NCBI RefSeq assembly: GCF_009391885.1
Contig: NZ_VZII01000047.1
Span: forward strand, 62,001-126,000
Reading direction: 5' to 3'
Source: Pseudomonas sp. MN1F
Lineage (GTDB): Bacteria; Pseudomonadota; Gammaproteobacteria; Pseudomonadales; Pseudomonadaceae
DNA length: 64,000 nt
Position 1 is the first letter of the stretch; every line of letters starts with the position of its first letter. The position numbers and the translations under genes were made by a program. Below are positions 17,746-25,677 of the stretch, one piece after another. The notes under the pieces are model-generated. The model saw only the letters and a program-made list of their open reading frames with translations. It ran no database searches and was not told the DNA's origin.

Positions 17746-17919
17746 GCGCGTCGCAGGGTGGGCCTAACTCGAAAGCGATGCGCCGATCCTGCAGGCGCTT
17801 GTAGTTATGGAGGGTGCTGCACCGGAACCCTTGGCCGGCTGTCCGACACTGTCATTTGATTTGGATTGTTGGCGCATGGAAGGTGATCTACCGCTGACAA
17901 CCTTGCAGAGGGCAGGCCG

Positions 17920-18216
17920 ATGAAAAGACGAGGCGAAACCTATCGACAGTGGTGCGACCCGATCTTGCACCACCAAACCCATGAGGAGGCGCTCGACAAC
18001 GGGGCCTGCCTTGAGGTGCAGTCTCGCTTGTCACGCACGGGCGCCACCCAGTTGTTCATCGGCGTCTATCGCGCAGACGGATCGGTATTGTATGAACGGT
18101 TCTATCGCCAACGCCCCGGTGAAACCATGAGCCGGGCGATGGTATGGGGTGTCGAGCATGCCCGGCGTGTCGCAAGTAATGACGAGTCGGCGGGTGTCGA
18201 AATGGCAGGCCCTTGA
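17920..18216 (+). CDS. Small hypothetical protein
   Basis: A 98-residue soluble protein without signal peptide or membrane segment. It carries several Arg/Glu/His-rich stretches and a central beta-rich part (ATQLFIGVYRADGSVLYERF). GAGGG is seven bases before the ATG and the codon use matches the neighbours, so I regard it as a real gene. It resembles small Pseudomonas conserved proteins of no known function. It stands alone, converging on the hemerythrin gene across a strong hairpin. Confidence 0.65.
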   Translation: MKRRGETYRQWCDPILHHQTHEEALDNGACLEVQSRLSRTGATQLFIGVYRADGSVLYERFYRQRPGETMSRAMVWGVEHARRVASNDESAGVEMAGP

Positions 18217-18246
18217 GCGCTGAGCTGCCTACCCGGTAAGCCTGGG

Positions 18247-18272
18247 CCAGCGCGCCCGGGCAGGCGCGCTGG
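18247..18272. terminator. Bidirectional GC hairpin between convergent genes
   Basis: A perfect 9-bp stem (CCAGCGCGC with GCGCGCTGG) and an 8-base loop lie between the two convergent stops. No clear U run follows in either direction, so termination strength is uncertain. Confidence 0.5.
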
Positions 18273-18278
18273 GGAGGG

Positions 18279-18743
18279 TCAGGCGGCGCGTTGTTCGCCC
18301 TTGAGCAGTTTCTTCTGGGCTTGCATGGCTTGACCCATGTCTTCCAGTGCCTGTTTGCCCAGCAGTTTGCGAGCGGTGGGGAACAACTCGCTTTCCTCCT
18401 CCTCGATATGGTGCTCCAGCAACTCTTTCATCACCTTGACCCGGCCGGCGAATTCCACGGTACCGGCCTCGGTCGCCAGCAGGTCGGGGAGCACCAGCGA
18501 GTCGACCGTACGGTGTTCCTCCTTGGCCTCGTAGTACATCTTTGCTTCTTCCTTGCCGCCGGCCTGCTTGATCGCCGGGTACAGGATCTGTTCTTCCAAA
18601 GCCGTATGGATGCTTACCTCCTGCTTGATGCGTTCAAGCAATTCGGCCCGCTTCTTCACGGCACGCTCGGTGGTCGAGGACAGTTCCTCAAGCAGTTTCT
18701 TCACCAGTTGATGGTCCTGGATCAGCAGTTCGATTGCGTTCAT
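18279..18743 (-). CDS. Hemerythrin-domain protein
   Basis: A 154-residue four-helix hemerythrin-like protein, expected to bind a diiron centre and O2, NO or iron in the cytoplasm. Ligand-type residues are visible as DHQ near the start, HTALEEQILYP in the second helix, EEHR in the third and HHIEEEESELFP in the fourth. The start MNAIELL has GAAGAGGTG just upstream; the longer frame has no site. Relatives in Pseudomonas are stress-induced. It precedes an SDR-type stress dehydrogenase on the same strand, but about 170 bases separate the two, so they may have separate promoters. Confidence 0.85.
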   Translation of the reverse strand: MNAIELLIQDHQLVKKLLEELSSTTERAVKKRAELLERIKQEVSIHTALEEQILYPAIKQAGGKEEAKMYYEAKEEHRTVDSLVLPDLLATEAGTVEFAGRVKVMKELLEHHIEEEESELFPTARKLLGKQALEDMGQAMQAQKKLLKGEQRAA

Positions 18744-18913
18744 GGGACACCTCTTCAGGGGCTGGGAAAAATCACGGTTGCCTTCGATGGAGTGGGCCAC
18801 AAGCGGCGAGGTTCAATGCAGTTGATCAGCGCACGGGCCGGGAAGTGTCCGGCCAGTGACATTCTCCGGAGGGTAGAGCGGCAGGCTCGCCGCGAGACGA
18901 GCCCTTTGTTGCG

Positions 18914-19771
18914 CTAGAGGATGGGTTTGCCACCCGTGACGGCATAGCGTGACCCGCTGATGTAGCTGGCTTCATCCGAGGCAAGCAGCACGTAAATCGG
19001 CGCGACTTCGACCGGCTGGCCGGGGCGTCCCATGGGGTAGCTGGAGCCGAAGTTCTTGACGGCTTCATCAGGCATGGTCGCCGGGATCAACGGTGTCCAA
19101 ATGGGGCCAGGCGCCACACAGTTCACCCGTATTCCCTGCTTGCCGAGTAGCTGGGCCAGGCCGGCCGTGAAGTTGGCGATGGCGCCTTTGGTAGTGGCGT
19201 AGGCCAGCAGCTGGGGCGAAGGATCGTCTGAATTCACCGAGCTGGTATTGATGATCGAACTGCCCTTGGGCATTGATGGCAAAGCCCGTTGGCAGATGCG
19301 GAAGATGGCGGTGATGTTGACGTTGAAGGTCATCAACCATTCATCGTCGTCGATTTCATCAAGGGTTTCGTGAGCCATCTGGAACGCAGCGTTGTTGACC
19401 AGGATATCGATGCGACCGAACTGCTCGACGGTCTTGTCGACGATGTCATAGCAATGCTGCTTGTGCGCCAGGTCGCCGGGAAGCAGCAGGCATTTGCGAC
19501 CCGCCGCCTCCACCCAGCGGGCAGTTTCTTGAGCATCTTCATGCTCGTCGAGGTAGGCGATGGCAACATCTGCGCCTTCGCGCGCATAGGCGATGGCCAC
19601 AGCGCGGCCTATACCGCTGTCGGCGCCGGTGATCAACGCGATCTTGCCTGCAAGCCGATCAAGCCCTGCATAGGTCTGTTCGCCGCTGTCCGGATACGGG
19701 TCCATCTTGCTCTGCGAACCGGGAACCGGTTGCGGCTGTGAGGGGAAGGGAGGGGTGGGATATTCGCTCAT
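18914..19771 (-). CDS. SDR family oxidoreductase, YghA/GSP39-like
   Basis: Extended short-chain dehydrogenase of 285 residues with the Pro-rich N-terminal leader (MSEYPTPPFPSQPQPVPG) typical of the YghA/general-stress-protein-39 group. The cofactor motif TGADSGIG, NNAAFQ and the Ser-Tyr-Lys set (NTSSVN, YATTKGAI) are present. This group is induced by general stress or stationary phase, and acts on unknown carbonyl substrates. The ATG has GGAG nine bases upstream. It lies within a run of minus-strand stress genes. Confidence 0.9.
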   Translation of the reverse strand: MSEYPTPPFPSQPQPVPGSQSKMDPYPDSGEQTYAGLDRLAGKIALITGADSGIGRAVAIAYAREGADVAIAYLDEHEDAQETARWVEAAGRKCLLLPGDLAHKQHCYDIVDKTVEQFGRIDILVNNAAFQMAHETLDEIDDDEWLMTFNVNITAIFRICQRALPSMPKGSSIINTSSVNSDDPSPQLLAYATTKGAIANFTAGLAQLLGKQGIRVNCVAPGPIWTPLIPATMPDEAVKNFGSSYPMGRPGQPVEVAPIYVLLASDEASYISGSRYAVTGGKPIL

Positions 19772-19998
19772 GGTAATAGCTCCTGCATTGACGAACGGAC
19801 ATACCCGTTTGAAAGAGCGAAAAGCAAAGTGTTGGACGTAATTGGGGCTCGCAGCGACGGACGGAGTACTTTACGAATGGCACTGAATTTCAGTGAGGGC
19901 GCAGTTCTACCTGAGGGATGCTTCAGCTGGCTTGACTCAGCGGGGCAAGGCCCCTTTATCGACGCACACAACGCACGACAAAGGGGCAGGTGCAGCGC

Positions 19999-20538
19999 TT
20001 AGCTGGCCAACGCCTTGATCAATTGCTCATTGAAGGCCGGGATGTCGTCCGGTTGGCGGCTGCTGATCAGATTGCCATCCACCACAACCTCTTCATCCAC
20101 CCAGTTACCGCCAGCGTTGCGAATATCGTCCTGCAACGTCTTGTAGCTGGTCATCCGCTTGCCCTGTGCCAGGCCCGTCGACACCAGCAGCCAGGCACCG
20201 TGGCAGATCACCGCCAGCGGCTTGCTTGCCGAGTTGTGGCTTTTCACCAGCTTCTGCGCCCCGCCAATCATCCGAATCGTGTCGGAGTTCTGTACGCCGC
20301 CAGGCAGCACAATGGCGTCGTATAGATCGAGCTGGGCACTGTCGAACGTTGCATCCACCTCAAACGCGTCGGCGGGTTTGTCGTGATTCCAGCCGCGTAC
20401 AGTTCCTTCTTTGTCACTCAGGATATCGACCACAGCGCCGTTTTTTTCCAAGGCTTCACGGGGCCCGGTCAGCTCTACTTGTTCAAAGCCATCGGTGACC
20501 AGAAAGGCCACTCGCTTGCCATTCAATTGCATGCTCAT
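19999..20538 (-). CDS. DJ-1/PfpI family protein (protease/deglycase type)
   Basis: A 179-residue PfpI-like protein with the nucleophile elbow AVICHGAWLL (Cys112) and the conserved Glu in the first half (TDGFEQVEL). Family members are described as proteases, chaperones or glyoxal-adduct deglycases; the exact activity cannot be told from the sequence. MSMQLNGK was chosen as start because GGAG is nine bases upstream; the longer reading runs into the preceding SDR gene. It is the last of three minus-strand genes (zinc dehydrogenase, SDR, this gene) separated by 20-46 bases, so it is probably in their operon. Confidence 0.85.
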   Translation of the reverse strand: MSMQLNGKRVAFLVTDGFEQVELTGPREALEKNGAVVDILSDKEGTVRGWNHDKPADAFEVDATFDSAQLDLYDAIVLPGGVQNSDTIRMIGGAQKLVKSHNSASKPLAVICHGAWLLVSTGLAQGKRMTSYKTLQDDIRNAGGNWVDEEVVVDGNLISSRQPDDIPAFNEQLIKALAS

Positions 20539-20584
20539 CGTTAATTCTCCGTTCTCTATAGTCCTGGGGTTGGCTGGGAAACGT

Positions 20585-21913
20585 TCATCGGCGCCGACGT
20601 TGTGAATGGGTGATGACGAAGCCGGCAAGAAAGCCGATAACCGCGGCACTCAACAACAGGGGTGCTTTACTTTTCGGGGTTCGCCAACCGCCCTCGATAC
20701 TTCGTCGGCCACTTGGCGGTGCGAACAGATTGCCGGAAGACCACTCTGCGCTAGGGCTGCGGTTCAACCCCCACCGTGTAAGCCATCCCGAGAGCGTAGG
20801 CAGACCGGGCAGCAGATAGCTGGCTAAATGCGCCAGACGAGCGCTTGCGCCCACGGTGGTGTTAGCGCGAGGTGAGATCGCGCAGGCCACCATGGCCTGG
20901 GCCACGAGCTCAGGGTCGTAGACAGGCCCAGGCGGTTTGAGTGCATGGCCGGTGTAGTTGCCGCCATCACGAAAGCCTGGGGTGTCCATGACGGCGGGGT
21001 AGATGTCGCAGACGTGTATGTTGGGGAACTCAGTGAGTTCGCCCCTCAGTGCTTCAGTGAGCCCACGCAAGCCGAACTTGCTTGCTGAATAAGCTGCGGC
21101 ATAGGGTTGTGCAATCCAGCTTCCCAGGGACAAGGTGTTGATCAGCGTGCCGCTGCCCTGTTTCTTGAAGTAGGGCAGCGCCACGTAGGCCCCTCGAAGG
21201 TAGCCCACCAAGTCGGTCTGGATGACCTGCTCATGGGCTTCGAGCGGTGTCTCCTCGAAACTGCCCAGCGCACCTACGCCGGCGTTGTTCACCCAGATGT
21301 CTATTCGGCCATGGCCGAACTCGGCAGCACGGGCTGCCAAGGCTTGTACCTGATCGCTCTGGGTCATGTCGGTGGTCACGGCTACAGCATCTGTGCCGCA
21401 GTCTGTGCATTCATCCAGCGTTTCGAATAGCGCTTGCTCATCCCGTGCCGCCAGCACCAGACGCGCGCCTTTGCAGGCAAATGCATGGGCTGCGGCGCGG
21501 CCTATGCCGCTGGACGCTCCGGTGATCACAACCACTTTGCCGCGCAGCGGGCCTGTGATCGGCGAGCCAGTCAACGGCGGTGGTTCATCGGCGGGTGAAA
21601 GGGGTGCGTTTATCGGCGCCGTGAAAGTCTCACTGACTTCAATGGGTGAGAGCTGGAGGGAGGTGCCGTCCACAAGATTCAAGGTCAAGTTGCTGATGGT
21701 GCCGGCCACCCGATCAGGGAACACGGGCTCTCCTTCAGCATCGAGGCTGTCGTAAATGAACTGGTCACCTTCCAGCCATCCTACAGCCGTCAAAAGTTCC
21801 GGGCCCAGGTAATACTTGCCATCCTGAAAGAAGCCAGGGAATTGATGGGCGCGTTCAAGATTTTCAACGCTATACCGTTCACCCGGCTTCATACCTGTCG
21901 ATTGATCAATCAT
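20585..21913 (-). CDS. SDR oxidoreductase with N-terminal extension and C-terminal membrane anchor
   Basis: A 442-residue protein, much longer than a standard 250-residue SDR. Residues 1-120 form an acidic extension with beta-rich segments (YSVENLERAHQFPGFFQDGKYYLG). The SDR domain spans about 125-370 with TGASSGIG, NNAGVG and the Ser...Tyr-x3-Lys set (LSLGS, YSASKFGL). The last 25 residues are hydrophobic then Arg-rich (LLLSAAVIGFLAGF...QRRRR), consistent with a membrane anchor with a cytoplasmic tail. The start has GGGAG upstream. It lies between the zinc dehydrogenase and PfpI genes in one operon. The substrate is not known; membrane binding suggests a lipid or aldehyde. Confidence 0.85.
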   Translation of the reverse strand: MIDQSTGMKPGERYSVENLERAHQFPGFFQDGKYYLGPELLTAVGWLEGDQFIYDSLDAEGEPVFPDRVAGTISNLTLNLVDGTSLQLSPIEVSETFTAPINAPLSPADEPPPLTGSPITGPLRGKVVVITGASSGIGRAAAHAFACKGARLVLAARDEQALFETLDECTDCGTDAVAVTTDMTQSDQVQALAARAAEFGHGRIDIWVNNAGVGALGSFEETPLEAHEQVIQTDLVGYLRGAYVALPYFKKQGSGTLINTLSLGSWIAQPYAAAYSASKFGLRGLTEALRGELTEFPNIHVCDIYPAVMDTPGFRDGGNYTGHALKPPGPVYDPELVAQAMVACAISPRANTTVGASARLAHLASYLLPGLPTLSGWLTRWGLNRSPSAEWSSGNLFAPPSGRRSIEGGWRTPKSKAPLLLSAAVIGFLAGFVITHSQRRRR

Positions 21914-21933
21914 GGTGCAAGCTCCCGTGAGGT

Positions 21934-23136
21934 TTATACGTAGTCAGGGCCCAACGTTCCTGATGCCGCCCCTGGAACAAGGATCACCTTCCGGCAGTTG
22001 TCCTCTTTCTGATCGAACAGCTTGTAGCCCATGGCTGCCTCCTCTAATGCAAGGCGGTGGGTGACTATCAGTTCGGGCTGCAGGCGTCCTGCTTCGATAT
22101 GCTCGAGTAGCTCGGGAAGGTATTTTTGAACATGGGTTTGGCCCATCTTGAAGGTCAGGCCTTTGTCGAAGGCATCACCGAACATGAAACCGTGGATGAA
22201 CCCCGCATAGACCCCGGGTACGCTGACTACACCGCCACGTCGCACAGCCGCAATGCTCTGACGCAGGGCCTTGCCGCTGCTGCCTTCCAGCTTCAAGGCC
22301 GTCATCACGGTCTCAGTAGTGCTGCCTTTAGCTTCAAATCCGACCGCATCGATGACCGCATCCACGCCACGCATGCCTGGGGTCTGGCGAATGATGCTGT
22401 CGGCAGGATCGTCATCCTTTGCGAAATTGATCGGGATGACGCCGTAAGCATCCTGGGCATAGGCCAGCCGGTAGTCGTTGTCATCGACCATGAAGAGGGT
22501 GGAGGCGCCCAGCATCCGTGCACAGGCCGCACTCAACAGCCCCACGGGTCCCGCGCCGTAGATCGCCACCGATGCCCCCTGGCCGATTTCTGCGTTGATG
22601 ACTGCTTGCCAGGCAGTAGGCAAGATGTCGGACAGGAACAGCACTTTGTCATCGGCGAGGGTCGTCGGCACTTTGAATGGCCCGACGTTGCCTTTGGGCA
22701 CCCTGACATAATCGGCTTGGCCTCCAGGGATGCCGCCATACAGATGGCTGTAACCGAACAAAGCTGCGCCGGGTGGAATGCCCTTTTTGTTGATGATCGC
22801 TCCACGCCCGGTGTTGGTGGTTTCACAGGCAGCAAACAGATCGTGCTGGCAGAAGAAGCAACTGCCACAGGCAATTACAAACGGGACCACGACGCGGTCG
22901 CCAACCTGCAGGTTTGTCACGTCTTTGCCGACGTCTTCCACGATGCCCATGAACTCGTGGCCGAAGATATCGCCGTGCTCTGTTTCCGGTATCTTGCCTC
23001 GATAGAGGTGGAGGTCGGACCCGCAGATGGCGGTGGCGGTCACCTTCAGGATGATGTCGTCCGCGTCGAGGATGGTGGGGTCCGGGACGGTATCGACCCG
23101 GACATCGTTAGCGCCGTGGTAAGTCAGTGCTCTCAT
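21934..23136 (-). CDS. Zinc-dependent alcohol dehydrogenase, glutathione-independent formaldehyde dehydrogenase-like
   Basis: Medium-chain zinc dehydrogenase of 400 residues. The catalytic zinc ligands appear in CGSDLH (Cys38) and GHEF, and the structural zinc loop as CGSCFFCQHDLFAAC. The Rossmann motif is GAGPVG. The length and insertions fit the glutathione-independent formaldehyde dehydrogenase/threonine-dehydrogenase-like branch, which oxidises aldehydes or alcohols with NAD. The start has AGGAG eight bases upstream. It is the first gene of a likely three-gene operon with a membrane-anchored SDR and a PfpI-type protein, a set that suggests reactive-aldehyde handling; that link is inference. 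Confidence 0.88.
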   Translation of the reverse strand: MRALTYHGANDVRVDTVPDPTILDADDIILKVTATAICGSDLHLYRGKIPETEHGDIFGHEFMGIVEDVGKDVTNLQVGDRVVVPFVIACGSCFFCQHDLFAACETTNTGRGAIINKKGIPPGAALFGYSHLYGGIPGGQADYVRVPKGNVGPFKVPTTLADDKVLFLSDILPTAWQAVINAEIGQGASVAIYGAGPVGLLSAACARMLGASTLFMVDDNDYRLAYAQDAYGVIPINFAKDDDPADSIIRQTPGMRGVDAVIDAVGFEAKGSTTETVMTALKLEGSSGKALRQSIAAVRRGGVVSVPGVYAGFIHGFMFGDAFDKGLTFKMGQTHVQKYLPELLEHIEAGRLQPELIVTHRLALEEAAMGYKLFDQKEDNCRKVILVPGAASGTLGPDYV

Positions 23137-23331
23137 GCTGCTCGCTCCTGCATCACAAAAAATCGTGGGGGTATGCAGGGGAAGCCTCGTGGGCGGGCAA
23201 AGTTCAGACCAAGTTGTTCAGTGGTGATCGTGGATACTGAAAGGGCCAGCAAGCGCTAGTCGACGATACCCAATACCAAGGCGAACTGGCTGATGCTGGC
23301 GAGGTTGGGCAGTATGGCCCATGGCCTGTAT

Positions 23332-24153
23332 TCACGGTGTCGAGCAGGGGGCCTTCGGGTTGTCCTTGTGTACGCCCTCATCGCCGCCCTGTTCGAGCGC
23401 CATCAGCGCAGGCATGTCGAGTATTTCCACCAGCCTGCCCTGCAGGCCGACGATACGCAGTGCGCGCAGGCGAGCGACGGAACGGCACACGGTTTCCAGG
23501 CGCAGGCCCAGGTACGAGGCCATGTCCTCGCGGGACATGCGCAGCACGAAGCCATGGGCAGAGTAACCGCGGCTGACAAAGCGTTTGGACAGCCCCACCA
23601 GGAAGCTGGCCAGGCGTTGCTCGGCGGTGAGGTTGCAGAGCATCAGCACGCGCTCGTGCTCACGTACGATCTCCCGGCTCATCAAGCGATTCAGGCTTTG
23701 CTGCAGCACGGGAAAGTCGCGCGCCAGGGTTTGCAGGCGGTGGTAGGGCACCGGGCAGACTTCGCTGTCTTCCAGGGCAATGGCGTCGCAGACATGGCGC
23801 TCGGTGGCAATGGCATCGAGGCCGAGCACGTCACCCGGCATCCAGAAATTGATCACCACGCCTTGGCCTTCGACGCTGTTGAGGCTGGTCTTGAAGCTGC
23901 CGCAGCGCACTGCATAGAGCATGGTCAGTGGGTCATTGGCATTGAACAGTGCGGCGCCCTTGCGAATGCGCATGCGTGGCCCTATCAGGGCGCCCAGGCA
24001 GCTGTTGTCGTGAAGGGGCAGGCCGGTGGGCAGGCACAGGCCGCTGACGCGGCACTCCTTGCACATGGACGCCAGCGGTCTCAGGTGAATCGGATTGGCC
24101 GCGTGCGATATATCGGCATGATCAAGCAGCGTGACCTTCAGTTGCCCGGACAT
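23332..24153 (-). CDS. FNR/ANR-type oxygen-sensing regulator, atypical recognition helix
   Basis: Crp/FNR-family regulator of 273 residues. The N-terminal Cys set C31-x2-C34-x5-C40 and Cys133 match the four ligands of the O2-labile [4Fe-4S] cluster of FNR. A cyclic-nucleotide-binding-like beta roll and dimer helix follow, then a helix-turn-helix (SREDMASYLGLRLETVCR). In FNR the recognition helix carries E-x-x-S-R; here the Ser is Cys (E220-T-V-C223-R224). The C-terminus has an extra polar tail. P. putida is known to have three FNR paralogues with different O2 sensitivity; this resembles one of the two non-ANR ones. The start has GGAGG seven bases upstream. It follows a 69-codon gene by two bases, downstream of two FNR boxes, so autoregulation is likely. 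Confidence 0.9.
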   Translation of the reverse strand: MSGQLKVTLLDHADISHAANPIHLRPLASMCKECRVSGLCLPTGLPLHDNSCLGALIGPRMRIRKGAALFNANDPLTMLYAVRCGSFKTSLNSVEGQGVVINFWMPGDVLGLDAIATERHVCDAIALEDSEVCPVPYHRLQTLARDFPVLQQSLNRLMSREIVREHERVLMLCNLTAEQRLASFLVGLSKRFVSRGYSAHGFVLRMSREDMASYLGLRLETVCRSVARLRALRIVGLQGRLVEILDMPALMALEQGGDEGVHKDNPKAPCSTP

Positions 24154-24155
24154 CG

Positions 24156-24365
24156 TCAGGCCTCCTTCGCGCATCGACGTTCGGCCGACCCGCTACGGGG
24201 TGGGCAATTGGCCAACCTGTCGAACGAGTGGGGGGCGTTGAGGCGGGCAAGCAAGCGCTCGACGAATTGTTCGGCCTCAGCGGACGAGGTGAAGCTTACC
24301 CGGCAGTCATCCAGGCGTACCCACCAGCGGTTGTGTTCGGTGTTCTTCTCGACGTAGACGTTCAT
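24156..24365 (-). CDS. Small hypothetical protein upstream of the FNR-type regulator
   Basis: A 69-residue protein starting MNVYVEKN, with a Trp-rich beta segment (RWWVRLDD) and a helical part (SAEAEQFVERLLARL). It has a good ribosome-binding site (GGAGG six bases before the ATG) and its stop lies two bases before the regulator start, so the two are translationally coupled. No membrane segment or known domain is recognised. Its location between an FNR-box promoter and the regulator suggests a partner or feedback role, but that is speculation. Confidence 0.7.
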   Translation of the reverse strand: MNVYVEKNTEHNRWWVRLDDCRVSFTSSAEAEQFVERLLARLNAPHSFDRLANCPPRSGSAERRCAKEA

Positions 24366-24385
24366 CGGAGCCTCCAAAGCCTGCA

Positions 24386-24517
24386 TCAGCAAGACAACTG
24401 CGTGACAGTGCAAAACGAAGGCGTCCCTGCCGACAGCGGACCGAGGGCGCAGATGAGTTTGTCCTCGCGCACGATACGGTTCTTCTCAACGAAAACTGCT
24501 GCTTTCATGAGCGCCAT
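24386..24517 (-). pseudogene. N-terminal remnant of a zinc alcohol dehydrogenase
   Basis: A 43-codon frame begins MALMKAAVFVEKNRIVRED, which is the start of a zinc-type alcohol dehydrogenase (MKAAVFVEKNRI...EDKPIP), then diverges after GPL and stops. GGGAG precedes the ATG, so the translation start is preserved although the enzyme is lost. It lies just downstream of the FNR boxes and immediately upstream of the 69-residue gene, as if a promoter and first codons of a dehydrogenase operon survived a deletion. Confidence 0.6.
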
Positions 24518-24589
24518 GGCATGTCTCCCGAGGCACTGCGTGATTGTTCTTGATCTAGGGTCAGCGTGCGCCGGATTTGCCATCAATCA

Positions 24590-24603
24590 TTGATCCGCAT
24601 CAA
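24590..24603. promoter_or_regulatory. FNR box (perfect)
   Basis: TTGATCCGCATCAA matches the FNR/ANR consensus TTGAT-N4-ATCAA in all defined positions. It lies in the divergent region between the small-protein/FNR-regulator genes and the first universal stress protein gene. Confidence 0.9.
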
Positions 24604-24648
24604 GTTTGCACAGGGGCCGAATCGCCGTTCGTCTGCACGCTGCGTGAG

Positions 24649-24662
24649 TTGACAAACATCAA
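24649..24662. promoter_or_regulatory. FNR box (TTGAC variant)
   Basis: TTGACAAACATCAA has one TTGAC and one ATCAA half-site, both accepted by FNR-type regulators. It is 59 bases from the neighbouring perfect box, on the side of the universal stress protein gene. Confidence 0.75.
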
Positions 24663-24721
24663 GCCGCGCGTGCGCCGGTGGCAGATGATCGAAACACGCT
24701 TCCCAACTGCAGAGGTGCGCC

Positions 24722-25648
24722 ATGGACAACCCGCAAAGACTGTTGATGATCGCGTCGCCCCTGATGCGCCGAACCCCGGTCTATGACCGCGCTGCGGCGT
24801 TGGCCAAGGCCAAGGGCATGGCGTTGCACATCGTCGCTTTCGATTACCTGGAGGGGCTGGCCACGGCGGGCCTGGTCAATGACCAGGCACTGGCGGTGAT
24901 GCGCGACGGCTACGTGCGGCAACACCGTGAATGGCTGGAAAGCCAGGCGCTACCCATGCGGCGCAATGGCGTCACGGTGACCACCGAAGTGGTCTGGGCG
25001 CTGCACCCTCTGAACGAGATTCTGGTGCATTTGCGCGAGCAGCCCGTCGCCATGCTGATCAAGGAGTTCGAGCACGAGCCCTGGTGGATGCGCGCCATGT
25101 TCACGTCGCTGGACATCCAGCTGTTGCGCGACACGCGCATACCGTTGCACCTGGTGCACAACGCCAGCCACGCCTTGCCCCGCAAGATACTCGCGGCCGT
25201 GGACCTGTCCAGGCCCGAGGATCAGTATGAAGGCTTCAATGACCAGATCATCAGCGAAGCGCTGAAACTGGCCTTGCAGTGCAACGCCCAGATCGAATTG
25301 CTCTACGTCTACGACCTGGGGTCGATGTACCGCGACGCCGGGGGCAGCCGTGAGCATTCGTACCTGTTCGACTCCAACCTCGCCCAGACCCTTCATGAAG
25401 CCCAGAGCGAGGCCTTCCAGACGCTGGCCGAGCGCAATGGCATCGCCAGCGAGCACCGCCACATGCACATGGGCGATCCGGCCAAGGTCTTGGGACTGTT
25501 CATGGACAGCCATGACATCGACGTGCTGGTGATGGGCAGTTATCACCACCATGATATCGGCTGGTTCATCGGCAGTACCGCGGAGCGTGTCTTGCACCGG
25601 TTGTCCAACAGTGTGCTGGTGATCTCGCTCGAGCATTCCCAGGGGTAA
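24722..25648 (+). CDS. Universal stress protein, tandem UspA domains
   Basis: Cytoplasmic stress protein of 308 residues with two UspA domains (about 1-145 and 155-305), as in UspE. The second domain ends with MGSYHHHDIGWFIGSTAERVL, a variant of the nucleotide-binding G-x2-G-x9-G(S/T) motif in which the second Gly is lost and three His are present. AGAGGTG precedes the ATG. Pseudomonas Usp proteins support survival under oxygen limitation, often under ANR control, and two FNR boxes lie upstream here. It converges on a GNAT gene across a hairpin. Confidence 0.9.
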   Translation: MDNPQRLLMIASPLMRRTPVYDRAAALAKAKGMALHIVAFDYLEGLATAGLVNDQALAVMRDGYVRQHREWLESQALPMRRNGVTVTTEVVWALHPLNEILVHLREQPVAMLIKEFEHEPWWMRAMFTSLDIQLLRDTRIPLHLVHNASHALPRKILAAVDLSRPEDQYEGFNDQIISEALKLALQCNAQIELLYVYDLGSMYRDAGGSREHSYLFDSNLAQTLHEAQSEAFQTLAERNGIASEHRHMHMGDPAKVLGLFMDSHDIDVLVMGSYHHHDIGWFIGSTAERVLHRLSNSVLVISLEHSQG

Positions 25649-25653
25649 ATGCA

Positions 25654-25673
25654 CAAGGCCCGCGAGGGCCTTG
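25654..25673. terminator. Bidirectional hairpin between usp and GNAT genes
   Basis: An 8-bp stem (CAAGGCCC with GGGCCTTG) with a GCGA tetraloop lies in the 29 bases between two convergent stops. T-rich bases follow on the plus strand. Confidence 0.7.
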
Positions 25674-25677
25674 TCAT

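Noticed and set aside
23228..23331. A short frame after the first FNR gene ending in ...ASISQFALVLGIVD
   Set aside because: It reads like a protein tail, but is about 30 codons with no start or family match; it could be a remnant or chance.
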